64,000 bases of DNA from NCBI RefSeq assembly GCF_002775205.1, contig NC_036453.1:10744594-10808593 (forward strand), in the 5' to 3' direction. The notes beneath the pieces were generated by a model. That model did not search any database and was not told the DNA's origin. It worked only from the letters and a program-made list of their open reading frames with translations. The DNA comes from Xiphophorus maculatus (lineage: Eukaryota; Chordata; Actinopteri; Cyprinodontiformes; Poeciliidae). A program made the position numbers and the translations under genes. Numbering within the stretch: position 1 is the stretch's first letter; the number at the start of each line of letters is the position of its first letter. Shown one piece after another: positions 1-11,100 of this stretch.

Positions 1-2150
1 CTCCCACAAAACCAGCTCAATCCACCAATAATGTGAGTTGCTATCAGGCATTGACAGAGATGGGAGTTTTGACCACAACAAACACGAGATTCCTTCCTTT
101 GCCCCAATAAATCACAGTATTCTACTGTTCCATCTTCTTATCGCTCGTCAAATGTTTACTTTTATTTTTGAGAATGTTCAAAACAGGTTCCTTTACGTGG
201 CATTGTAAAAACACTTCTTACCAAGGACTTTTGGTGTAGTTTTCAGTGCATAAGTTTTTAGTAAACATGAAATAAGACAAAACTAAGCCAAAAGTAACTT
301 GTCAGCACATTGTAGGAGCTTGTTTTAGATTATTTCACTTGTAATAAGATATTTTGCCTGTGTTACAAGTGAAAAAAATCTGCCAGTGGAACTAATACTA
401 TTTTTATCAATGCTAAACTACTATATCTTGCCAGAAGGTTATTTATAAATTAGTTTTCTCTTATTTCAAGACTAGAAACCACAAAAATACTTGGTATGTA
501 TGAGTTGTGAAAACCAAATCGTTCTCAGATTAGGAGTATATAAATACCTATTGTCTGTAAACATCACCAAATATATGGCCTCATCGTCCTAATGAAGGAT
601 GAATCTTTTTTCCCACAGTTGAGGTCTCACTTCCTCTGATTCCTTCTGAGAGGTGATTTGTAACACTCCTATCCTGAAGAAAGACTTTCTCCAATAAAAC
701 TGATTTATGGCCACACCTCTCACTTTTGGGTTCTGTACAAATTCGATGCTGTGCTATAAAATTTAAGCTTGCAAACTATCAGAATGCTATCTTTGTCACA
801 GTGAGCATGTAACTACCATTTATCTTGAGGCATAGCTCAGCGTGGCCGCAGATCTTTTTGGCTCCTCCGCTGTTTGACTCATTCATGTGTTGCTTATCTC
901 TGCTCTTACTGAGCTCTCAATTTCCCCACATTATATCATTGTCGTGGAATGGGTCCAGCCGGGTTGTGAGCACTTGGTTAAAGGGAATGTTTAGGAGTAA
1001 CGTCAAAGAAGTTGTGAAAGAGAGGAAAATTTTGTGCAGAAAAGTTCTAAGTCACGATCGATGCCAAAGATTCTCAAAGAGTTTCACCAAATTGTGTAGT
1101 CACAGAAAATACTTATTTTGTCTTTTATTTTTTTATGTTGAGTGGATCATGCTTGGTGAGGCTGATGAAATCCACTGAACAGAGCTGCGGCAGCGGCCAC
1201 TTGTTTCTGTTTATTTCAGTTTAATGTGATGGCACGGACATCAAAGACCAGGCTAACGTCTGGGACAGATCATCTCTTCTCGTAACTTTTATTTTTTCTT
1301 TTTTCTGTCTCTGTTTCTGAGGGCAACATGGAAGCTGTGTGACCCTGGATGATTAATCTGGATATTTTCTGTTTCTCTCTCTCCCCAGTTAAAGTGAATG
1401 ACTGGTATGTAAAAAGACTCTGGAGAGACGGGAGACCTAACCCCACCCTCCTCCTCCTCACAAGCTATTAGGCCTCCCTCCACCTCCCCCTGTGGAGAGA
1501 GGAAGATAAGGGAAAATTGAAAATGAGGAGGAAGGAGAGGGAGAAAGACATCTCCACATCCACGGGCAGACTTCTTGTTTTCCACCACTATCTCTCCCTC
1601 CTTTGAGCTTGATTGGCCGCCAAGCTTAAGAGGCTTGTTATCAACCTTGGAGACGATAGAAGTTCATCGGCCATGGGACTTGACTGATGAAGACGACAAT
1701 GTTTCTCTCTCACTCTCTTTCTTTCCTTCCCTCTGAGGAAGTGGCGTATATCTCTCTGACTAATGTGGAGTCTAGGTAGAATGCGGTCAGCTCCATCGGA
1801 TCCAGGGGCCGCTGGGACTCCAACATGTCTCCTGGCTGGTTCTTATTTAGTCATGAGACTTGTCTGAAAACAGCGCAGACTCTATTTTGGCTCTGCGTGG
1901 TCCCTGAAATCTTTATTTAAAACCCAGAGACTAAGTTCATGATAGAAACTCCCTGCTTTCAGGATACAAGAGCCCACTTGTAGTATGTTCCTGTGGCAAT
2001 CAGTTAAGTGTTATTTTATCTTATCTCATTCAAAGTGGGGCACCAAAACTATCCATTTTGGAGCAAGTGGCCTACTGAGATCAGCACAAAAAGCTGCAAC
2101 GTCTCACTGCTTTCCTATAGCAAAAGCATTTCACATGTTGCAGCTAATAC
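1..2150. other. Intergenic DNA, no gene seen
   Basis: Mostly AT-rich. A GC-richer island at about 1180-1800 has poly-pyrimidine tracts and a CCAAT-like ATTGGCCG; it could be a regulatory element. Open frames here (for example 825-1178) have no recognisable domain and no supporting splice signals. Confidence 0.5.
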
Positions 2151-2154
2151 TAGG

Positions 2155-2810
2155 TTACAAAGCAGTACAAAAGTATTTACCCCCCTTAAATGCTTCAGAT
2201 CAAACAACTGAATCAAAGATTACCAGACTAAGTAGACCAAGTCTGAAATGTGTGAAGATTTGTTTTCCTTACTTGATAAATCTTAAAAGAAGTGTAATTA
2301 ACCAGATATTTTGGAAAGCTTAGATCACCTTGAACCTACATTCAGGCATTATTACTACCAGATCACTAGAATTATTACATTCCCTAAATAGAAACTTGTC
2401 AGGAAACATGAAGTAGACTCAAAGAAATAAATCATGTCCCAATCTAAAAAAAATCCCAAAACAGAGTAGAAAAAAAAAGTTATTGACACTTTTTAATCCA
2501 GGAAGTCATTGTCCACAAATAGAGAAAATATGGAACAGTGATTCTTTCCTTATCTGGGATACCAAAATTACTCCAAGAACACATCAACCACTCATCCAGG
2601 TCATAACAAAAATAACTTACCAGAAAAAACATCCTTAGTTGCCTCAATTAAGGTCAGAGTTCAAAATTGAACAATCAAAATGAGAGAGTGAGTTGAAATG
2701 GGATTGAAGGGAGAGTTCAAAGGCCAGAACCACTGCTGATGATTTGCCAAAGATGTCACAAAGAAGCTAACATAGGAAAAAAGAACATAGTTGGCTACCT
2801 ACAATCAAAC
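2155..2810 (+). mobile_element. Decayed Tc1-like DNA transposon, N-terminal part
   Basis: The stretch opens with a repeat-end-like GTACAAAAGTATTTACCCCC. Further in, broken plus-strand frames recall Tc1 transposase: a start-region match near 2436-2500 and ITPRTHQRLIQ / LVASIKVRVQN-like pieces near 2570-2660. Several frameshifts and stops are present, so it is long dead. The 3' half is not clearly present. Confidence 0.5.
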
Positions 2811-3169
2811 ATTTATGCCTTCAGAATGTGGGTGACATGGCTTAATTGATAGAGTTATGAATTTCTGTCTTTCAAAAAAATTATGCAGGAAATTCACCAG
2901 CTCATGGCGTTAATTTAAAATGTACTCTGTTACGTAGCAGAACAATGAAGCATCACCAATCTGTCATTAACTCCTGGGCACTTGTGTGTCTTTTCAGCTG
3001 GTCTGGGAACGCCTTGGACTTCTCCCAGAGGTGAAGTCTGGGAGACAGATGGACAAACGGAAGATGACCATGATGACGACTAACAATTTACAATAGAACA
3101 TTTAGTGATGTTCAGGTTATGCTGAAATGATTTGCTGCAGCAAGACTTCATACTACAAAATTGAGAAAA

Positions 3170-3260
3170 TTTCAGGAGTGATCCTCAAAGACCAGATTTT
3201 TTACAAAAATCACCAGAGCCACAATTATTGACACTCTTGCCGGTACTTTGTAGATTTTGC
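3170..3260. mobile_element. Terminal-repeat-like fragment of a Tc1-type transposon
   Basis: Read on the minus strand this contains GTGTCAATAATTGTGGCTCTG, the kind of sequence found at the ends of many fish Tc1 elements. It may be the other end of the relic at 2155 or a separate fragment. Confidence 0.35.
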
Positions 3261-3299
3261 CCATAGGGAATAATTACTCAATTAGTCATTAAAGCAAGT

Positions 3300-4850
3300 T
3301 GAATTTATTTCTGGATTAACCTCGTCTGTATTGCTGTCTTCATATATTTGGGATCCTAATCCTGCCAAAACGACCCAACAATCCATTTTGGGTAGAGGCT
3401 GCAAGATTTTTTTCTAAACTCTCATGCTGCTTAAAGGAGTTCAAGATGTAATGCATCCTGAATAATCACTGTGCTTATATTAAAGACTGATTTAACTCAT
3501 TTTTCAGTGTGAGATTACACTTCTACAATAAAAACGATTATTTTTAAAGCTTTTTACATATCTTTGGAGCTAATATTAAACTGATGACTGTAATAGGCTA
3601 ATCATAGTCACTAACAATGACCTCTAGATGAGAGAAAATCATGTCATATACACATTATATTTTCAATTCAGGCTATAAGATATAGCCTGAATAAAAGCCT
3701 AAAATAAAATAATATAGTAAATAAAAGCCTGAATTGTAAAATAAAATATAGACAAAATACTGACGTAGCTTTATGTTGAGTAAAATAAACATTTACAAAG
3801 CATTTAAAAAGGCCCTGATATTTTTTCCATTGTTGACATTTCATATTTTAAAATAATAATATTGTTTTCATTTGTCTCATTGGGGAAATCTTTTGTGTTG
3901 CCTTCCAATAAGCCTGTTCACATTTACCTGCCACATGTTACAAATCAAATGTTCAGCAGCTTAAAGCTGAAACATGTCAGCAATAGGTGAACATAAAAAC
4001 AGCGTGCATACAACAGATTTTTTCCATGCCTGCATGAGACCAGATTGTGTAAATACATCTAAAACATTGTTTTTAAAAAAATTACAAGAAAAAGATTACT
4101 GTTCAGCAAAATTTGAAACATTCATGCATGTCTGAGAGAAGTTGGCAAAGTAAGTCTGTTTTGAGACTTGTAAGGTACAAATATTTCTTTAATATTTCAT
4201 TTCTACATAATATGTTGTCACTCTGGGGATTTTTAAAATGCTTTTTAATGTTTGCTTTTGCCTTAATCTAGAGAATTTGCTGTGAAAACGTATCAGAAAC
4301 AGAGTGTTGTTTTTGTGCATTCTGATCCAGTCTCAATCACTGTCGAGGTTATTAATTCAACATATTAGTGTCCCAACGCAACCATTTTGAGAGGTCTGAG
4401 TTTTGTTTGCTGAACAAACAAAAATCAGCAAACAAGTCATTCTAATAAAGAATTACAAATAAGGACAAATAATTTAAAATAATAAAAACAATTTGCATCC
4501 TGCATTTGGAGATGACATGTCGTCTGGGTCACTTTTGAACTTTTGGCCAAATCTTTGAATCTTTCTAGATGTGAAAAAAAATAAAAATAAAAACTTCTGA
4601 AGTGCACAGAGAATAAATGACGCAACCTGATGCTCGTGTTATCAGGGCCAGTATCAGTTCAAGTGTACTGACTATTGAACATTGTCTCTATTTTCCTCTT
4701 GAAGGTCCATCCTGGCTGGGATGAGGCCTCAGAGGGCGACAGGACCATGTAAACATTCCCAGCCCTCCTAACGTGTCTGTCTGCTGGAGGTGATGCATCT
4801 GCATGAGTCCATTTGTTTACTGCATGAAGAATGTTAAGAATATAGACTGT
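3300..4850. other. Intergenic AT-rich DNA, nothing recognised
   Basis: Low-complexity AT-rich sequence with a short local repetition of ATAAAAGCCTGAA-type words around 3670-3740. No coding exon or known repeat was recognised. Confidence 0.5.

Positions 4851-4934
<84 letters not shown>
4851..4934. repeat. GT dinucleotide microsatellite
   Basis: About 40 GT units, with GTGCGT variants at the left edge. Long open frames across it on both strands are artefacts of the repeat. Confidence 0.95.
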
Positions 4935-4935
<1 letters not shown>

Positions 4936-5290
4936 CTTGTTTTTCCCCCTGCGTGGGGACATTGGCCTGATTCTATACCTACACGTGGGGACCTATTTAC
5001 CCGTGGGGACCAAATTTGAGGTCCCCACCGGCACAACCCCATTTTGTAGCATAAAATGGTGTATAAACATGCCTCGTGAAGTTTTCCAGGAAGTCCCCAT
5101 GAACTTCATTTCAAGACAAAATTTGTGTGAGTGTTTAAGGCATGCGCTCATAGTGGTCACACAGAGTATTGCAGTCCCCTTTAGGCTAGGTGTTCCGGAA
5201 GTGTGCTTCACTTACTGCTCACTCTCTAGCCCCCCCTATTGGTCAGAAGGAGTTTTACAATTTAATGGCCAAATTAAACTTTAACTTTAA
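4935..5290. repeat. Interspersed repeat next to the GT microsatellite
   Basis: Contains repeated GTGGGGAC words (near 4952, 4986 and 5002) and a GAGGTCCCCAC stretch. A similar GTCCCCAC...(GT)n arrangement recurs in the other orientation at 17,400-17,690. Fish genomes carry such microsatellite-linked repeats; the family is not named here. Confidence 0.5.
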
Positions 5291-5524
5291 AAATCTAACT
5301 TTTTAAACTTAATTTCTTACAGTGTGGGATTATAGAGTATTTTTTTATGTAATTTATTTTAGTTTAATTTAAAGTGAAGTTTACCAATATTTACTTTTTT
5401 ATTTAATTTATTGCACTTAGCTAAGCGCTGTGAAAACCTATTGAAACTCAAAGTCTTATTATGATTCTCCTCAGTAAATAAGCACCAATTTGGAGGCCTA
5501 AGAATATTCGAAAACTCAAACTTT

Positions 5525-6010
5525 GGAGACTGCCGAGGAAGATGGCAGCAGCTAAGAAAGCTCCGGAAATCGACAATTTTCTTTCACATTTATCTGGAAT
5601 ATACACCTCTCAATTTACCCGGATATAAATACATCTGACATGCTAAAACCTAAAGTATTTCTAAGAAGCCAGATATTAATAATTTACCGACGAAATGTCA
5701 AGCAACAACAAAGCTAACTATTTCAAAGGTGCAGTAACGAGAAGCAAGCTAGCAGCGAGGACCAGCCCCACGCCTGACAGCACTTCTGCTAACCTGTTGA
5801 CAGACTTAAGCTGCACTGAAGAGAAACATACCGACCCCAACTTCATGGAAGAAATATGGAACATGAGCGCAACACTACAAATTGTTGCAGCAGATGTTGT
5901 CTCAATTAAAGAAAGAACTAAAGAGCTTAAAGACTCTGTGGAAAATATTCTAATTAGGCTGGGCGAGGTTGAACAGCGGGTGTTCCTCAACAGCACTCCC
6001 TAGAAATCTT
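5525..6010 (+). mobile_element. 5' fragment of an L1-type LINE (5'UTR and ORF1 start)
   Basis: An L1-like leader (GCCGAGGAAGATGGCAGCAG) precedes an ATG at 5695. The frame gives 102 residues: MSSNNKANYFKG, a basic Ser/Thr-rich part, then a coiled-coil-like helix (VVSIKERTKELKDSVENIL, IRLGEVEQRV). This matches the N-terminal coiled coil of L1 ORF1 proteins. The RRM-like domain, ORF2 and 3' tail are absent, and a stop follows at 6001. Most LINE copies lose the 5' end, so a 5'-only piece implies a later deletion or a rearrangement. Confidence 0.6.
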
Positions 6011-6940
6011 TTTTTTAAAAATCTGTCCCCAAGCATTTTTCAATCAACAATCATGAACAGACAACAAACAAGCAGACATTACTCAGAACTAAATATTCAT
6101 GTCTTTGACGTAGAAAAGTCCCTTCGTAAAGACTGAAACAGTAGCTAAACCAGAAATTAAATTAAAACTAATTTTAAAATCCCTAAAGAGAAACTACAAT
6201 GTAGTATTTCACCCCATGTTCATTAGTCAAGTCAAACAGGTCATGTTTAGGCCTGCTTCGTAGGAATGATTTCCTGAAGAGTTCTGTGTTACAATATTAA
6301 GTGCAAAAGTTTTCTGCTAAACAAAATCCTTTATTTGCTCTTCGTTTTGTGTAAAGGTTATGCAGTGTTGTCCATTTTAAGTGGCTTACCCATACAAAAT
6401 TTCATATGAATAAAAATCAAATTTCAAAGATGATAGATAGACTGTTGCTGTTTAGTAGGCACTGTCAGTTAGGCTGAAAATGTCTCATGCCTGGTTCCCA
6501 AAAACATATTTGGGAGCCAGGCATGACACTTGAAGTAGATTCCTGAGGTCAAACATTGTCAATGGCCTTCAACCAACACATCAAAGATGGGCTAACCCAA
6601 GTAAGATCTCGTAGTTCCTTATATATTCTTCTTGATAGAAGAAATTATCTGTAAAAGCTAATTGAGATTTGACCAACACTCTATAAAGCACTTCATATTT
6701 ATATCAATTAACAGCCTCTTGTAAATATTTCAATAACATATATGCTCAATATGATTGTACAAATTGGTATTATGTCTTTCTTAACTCCCCTCATCTTTTT
6801 CCAATGGTTTGCTCCACAAGCTCTTAAGTAGGCCATTGGTGACATTGTACCCTTTGGTCTCTCCAGGCCTGACAAGAAGATAACTGAAAGAAGGATTGGA
6901 TTTGTTTGACTGACTGTTTAAGTTAGAGTTGTTAAAACAA
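6010..6940. other. AT-rich intergenic DNA with one inverted repeat
   Basis: Nothing coding was recognised. The only structure noted is an 18-base inverted repeat at 6485-6526. Confidence 0.5.
6485..6526. repeat. Inverted repeat, 18-base arms, 6-base loop
   Basis: Arms 6485-6502 and 6509-6526 (TCATGCCTGG and following) pair with one mismatch, which is a G-U pair in RNA. Confidence 0.85.
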
Positions 6941-7812
6941 TAAACTGTAGCATTTTTGAACTTTTAATTCAAAGTGTTTGGTTGAAGACAAAGAATGGTT
7001 GAAGAAGAGGAATCAAGAATCAGCATGCTACTCAAGCAGGTTGACTGGCTCACATTTATGTATTTATTTATCCACATATAGTTTTCCTTATCTACAACAG
7101 CCCTCCACCCAGTTTCTCCACAATGGAGAAACTGGGTGGAGGCCATCTCACACACATCCTGAGATTTGATGTCCCCACCTCACCCATGCCCATCCCCCCT
7201 CAACATTCCCTCCATGGCTTGGAGGGAAACATGCTGAACTATAAAGTGTAGCATGTTTTAACTTTTAATGCAAAATGTTTGGTTGAAGATAAAGAATGGT
7301 GGGATAAGAGGAATCAGTATGCAAATTATTGTAATTTATATATTTATTAATCCACATAAAATTTCCGGATCTGCTGTAGCCCCTCCACCCACTTTCTCAG
7401 TAATGGCTGCCGTCTCACACACATCCTGAGATTTGAAGTTCCCACCTTACCCATGCCCATAACTCCTCAACATTCCCTCCATGGATTGGAGGGAAACATA
7501 CTGTACTATAAAGTGCAGCATGTTTGAACTTTTAATGCAAAATGTTTGGTTGAAGATAAAGAATGGTGGGACAAGAGGAATCAAGAATCAGTATGCTACT
7601 CAAGGAGGTTGGTTGACTGGCTTACAATTCTTCAGTCTCTTTCTGCAAACCTTCCTAATTTATATATTTATTTTTCCACATCCTAATTTTCTGATTTGCT
7701 ATAGCCCCTCGCCAGTCTCTCTGTAATGGCTGCCATCTCACACACATCCTGAGATTTTGCGTCCCCACCTCACCCATGCCCATCCCCCCTCAACATTCCT
7801 CCATAGCTTGCT
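6941..7812. repeat. Three-copy tandem repeat of about 290 bp
   Basis: Units at about 6941-7237, 7238-7502 and 7503-7812 share AATGTTTGGTTGAAGA, CTCACACACATCCTGAGATT and CCCATGCCCAT. Unit 2 lacks a block that units 1 and 3 share (GAATCAAGAATCAG and on). Open frames within are short and not conserved between units, so it looks non-coding. Unit 1 carries a private hairpin. Confidence 0.85.
7102..7142. repeat. Perfect 19-base hairpin in tandem unit 1
   Basis: Arms 7102-7120 and 7124-7142 are perfect complements with a 3-base loop. The right arm is absent from units 2 and 3, so it was gained after the duplication. Confidence 0.9.
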
Positions 7813-8100
7813 CTCAAACTTTGCAGATTTGACTGGTGTGGAACCTACAAAATGTCCATTACAAAGAATAATTTTTTCTCCTGAAGCATTACTTTGGGAG
7901 ATAATACAAGTTAAGTAATTAATTTCCTAGTTTTATAACTTAATTGATGTGCGGTAGAGTTGTGACGCCAAAGTTAAGGTGTCATTAGTTATTAACACAG
8001 GGCTGGGCCGTAAGCCTCAGCTAGCTGCTTTTTGCAACCAAGCAGGAACTCCGGCCTGTGCCGGAGTCTAAATCAAGCGCTCCTTTTTTGACTGCTGCAC

Positions 8101-8176
8101 ACCTGCACCGAAGGACGAGATTCAGACCTTCATGCTAACATCCGAGGAATGAGGAGCAAGCTAGCTAAAGAAAATG
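8101..8176 (+). other. 5' exon of the recombinase-like gene, start codon at its last three bases
   Basis: The exon ends AAAATG/GTAAGA. Reading exon 2 in the only open frame (RSRSSDRSDGG) requires the preceding exon to end on a codon boundary, so the ATG at 8174-8176 is the start. Two earlier ATGs fail: the one at about 8131 meets a stop within seven codons, and the one at 8149 would run into a TAG in exon 2. The exon's 5' edge is not visible; no clear TATA box was found. Confidence 0.6.
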
Positions 8177-11100
8177 GTAAGATTATTGTTATTTTAATGG
8201 ACTCCCGGTTATTATCTATTATATCACTCAGTCAGATATACTTTTAAATGTTGTTTAAACGTGTTGACCTGTAAAAACTGTTTCAATTGTGTTTCACTAG
8301 GATGGCTAGCTGACATTAGCCTAGCTACAGCTAATGAGAAGCATGCATGTTTTATTTTCAATTTATTGAGGTCCAGTCTTACAGCAAATAAATAGAAATA
8401 AAAGTGACAATTAACCAAAAAAAGGATAAGTTATTAAAATATGACTGCTCACAAAAATGACTCAAATGCAAAATAAAAAAAGCTAAGTTTGAAACATGCA
8501 AACTTAATAGAGCAGAAATCATGAAATATGCAATATTTTCAGTGGCCCTGCTTGTGTGATTGAAAAGAGTAATAACTTAAGAGTAATAACTTTTTACATG
8601 TGCTCTGAATTGAGAGACGATAGACATGAGGAGCTAAAACATGAGGCAGAAGTAAATGGATGCCTTGTGCATAAAGGTTGATTCTGCTGGGAAGGGAGCC
8701 TTCAGGCCAAATTACACCAGACTACATCCTTTTTAAAGTAATAAAGATTGGGATTTATGGGGTTTTTGGGGGGGTGTAGGAGTGGGAGAGGGTATATTAG
8801 GATGAATCAGGAGGTTTGAATTGGAAACTAACTTCAGCATCATAACTTTAGGTGGGGGGGGGGTCTGTTTTGGCAAAATTAATTTCAGGCCTTTGACACT
8901 GACTTATAATCATTGAATGTTTTTTTTTTTCCTGGAAAATGCCAACCAGAGAAGTAGATCCAGTGATAGGAGTGACGGTGGAGTAGAGTCTACACCCAGC
9001 TGTTCCAGTTTAAAAGGTGAATTATCTCAGGGAAAGATGCATTAGCCCACAATGTTTTTCCCACATTTAAGTTGTTTTGCATTATTGTTTCCACTAAATC
9101 AATATAATGCGAGTTATAACTGCTCAGGTGAGAGAAGGGAGGTGTGACAAGAAGTCTATTAAAATTATAATTTTTTTAACATGATTTTAGTTGCCTAGAA
9201 GAAGCTACCACAATATCAGTTAATGTTTGATTTAAGAGTACCAAGTCAGGTTTTTCTTAAACAAAGAAAAGGCTCAGCACATCTGTCGGTGATTTTACTT
9301 CAAATGCCAGTTGTTTCTAAACGTCCAAGGAAATAGATTTGTGTTAGGGGGGAAGCTTTGGTAGAACCCAGGTCAACTGCTTTCCTTTTTGCATTCGACC
9401 ATTGTTGACTTGCTATAACTTTGATAATTTTATTTAATAACCCTTAGTCTAGTTGTTCCAATCTTGAGTATTAAATTGAAAAAGTTAGAAATTTTAAAGA
9501 ATTGCTGAAATTATTGAATACTGCAGGTCGGATATTTATTTCTAATCCCAAATTTAACATTTGTAACCTAGTGATAAGACCCAGAAATATTTTGAGAAGA
9601 CCAAATATAGGAGATGCAGAGCCTCTGAATTGTTTTAAGGTGATATTAACTTTTTTTCTTTTTAAATTTCAGCTACAGATGAGACATTTGGGCTTGATCC
9701 AGAGCAGAGGCAAATGGTAAGTGTGCCTATGAATAAGTTCAAAGGATGTGACCGTATTTCAGTTTCATTCTAGCTCACATGTACTCTTCATACTGCATAG
9801 CTAATTTAAATATTGTTCTAAATTAAAGTCTGGAAAAGTTGCTGCCCAGTTGTCTTCACCAATGAACATGTGCATTAGTATTTACAAATCCTACAGTGGG
9901 GAAAGTTATTTTCGCTGTAGAGAAGTGGCAAAAATGTTGTTATGCAGAGAAATGCTTGAAGAAGATCATTTTGATATAAGCTTGTCGTATTGAGTTTGGG
10001 AGGAATGCTGTATCTTGACAATATGTCTCCATCCAAGTTGGCACCTTGTGTTTAACATGTCTGGATCATAGATGATGACTGAAATCAGGCCTGTTAAGAA
10101 TTCTCAGATTTTCAAAATATTGTGAAAATGTTTTAATACCCCAGTGATTCACTTCTACTTATTTTAACTGATTATAAAGGCTGATGTCCTGCACAGATGT
10201 TTTCCTGTTCCACCACACTTGACTCAAATTAATGGATCATTAACAAATGTTTTATAACAAGCTATTGGAGAATGATTTGATTTGAATGAAGTGTGCTGTA
10301 GCAACCCCTAAACCCTGGGAGTTGCTGATTCTTGACTTAAAGTTTCACCTGAATGCATCATTCTCAATGTGGTCAGGTGCCAGTTCGATCTGGGGCCTGT
10401 GTCTCCAATTTGTTTAATTTCACAGATGTGGACATTTACAATGATTGTTTTCTGTGTTTTATAGGATCAAACACGTCAAGCTCGTCGCCTGCAGAAACTT
10501 AAAGCCCATCACAATAAATGTGAGGCTCATCACAAGAAGCTCGTCACAAAGTTGCCTTTGCTTTGTTGCATAAAGGCAACAAATGAAGTGAGGGAGAACA
10601 CGTCTTTTCTCCATCAGAAGGGCTTAATGGTTAGTTTTGCTTCACCTTTTTCTTGATGTACCCAGAGATGAGAACTGTTAGTAAATGTACCATTGTATGT
10701 GTGGCTTGAGCTGTTTTGACAGTATTATTGTAAAAATATCAAGAAAATCTTCTTGCAAATTTCTTAATACTTACTATAATTATGTAATCAACACAAATTC
10801 ATAGCTATCTTTAATGCTGGATAAAAACGTCTTTCAATTTTTAAAAGTTTTGTGAAACAAAAATACTGTCAGTTATTACAAGATTTCAAGTGTCCAACGT
10901 CACAATGCAGACGCTGCTTATCAGAGAAGAAATACATTTGGTGGTATTTGGCTGCTTTGCAAAATCATGTAACCTGAAACTTTAGACTGTGCACAGGAGC
11001 TTTCTTTGAGGGGGACTCACCTTGTCAGTCAATTCAAATTTATTTAGTGTCTATTACAATACAAGGTGTCACTAGATGCTTCCCAGAGACCCAGACATGG

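Noticed and set aside
825-1178. 117-codon open frame with a hydrophobic N-terminal half
   Set aside because: No recognisable domain or splice signals; typical of chance frames in this AT-rich DNA.
4659-5284. Long open frames of repeated Thr-His or Cys-Val on both strands
   Set aside because: They are translations of the GT microsatellite and its flank; no domain or splice support.
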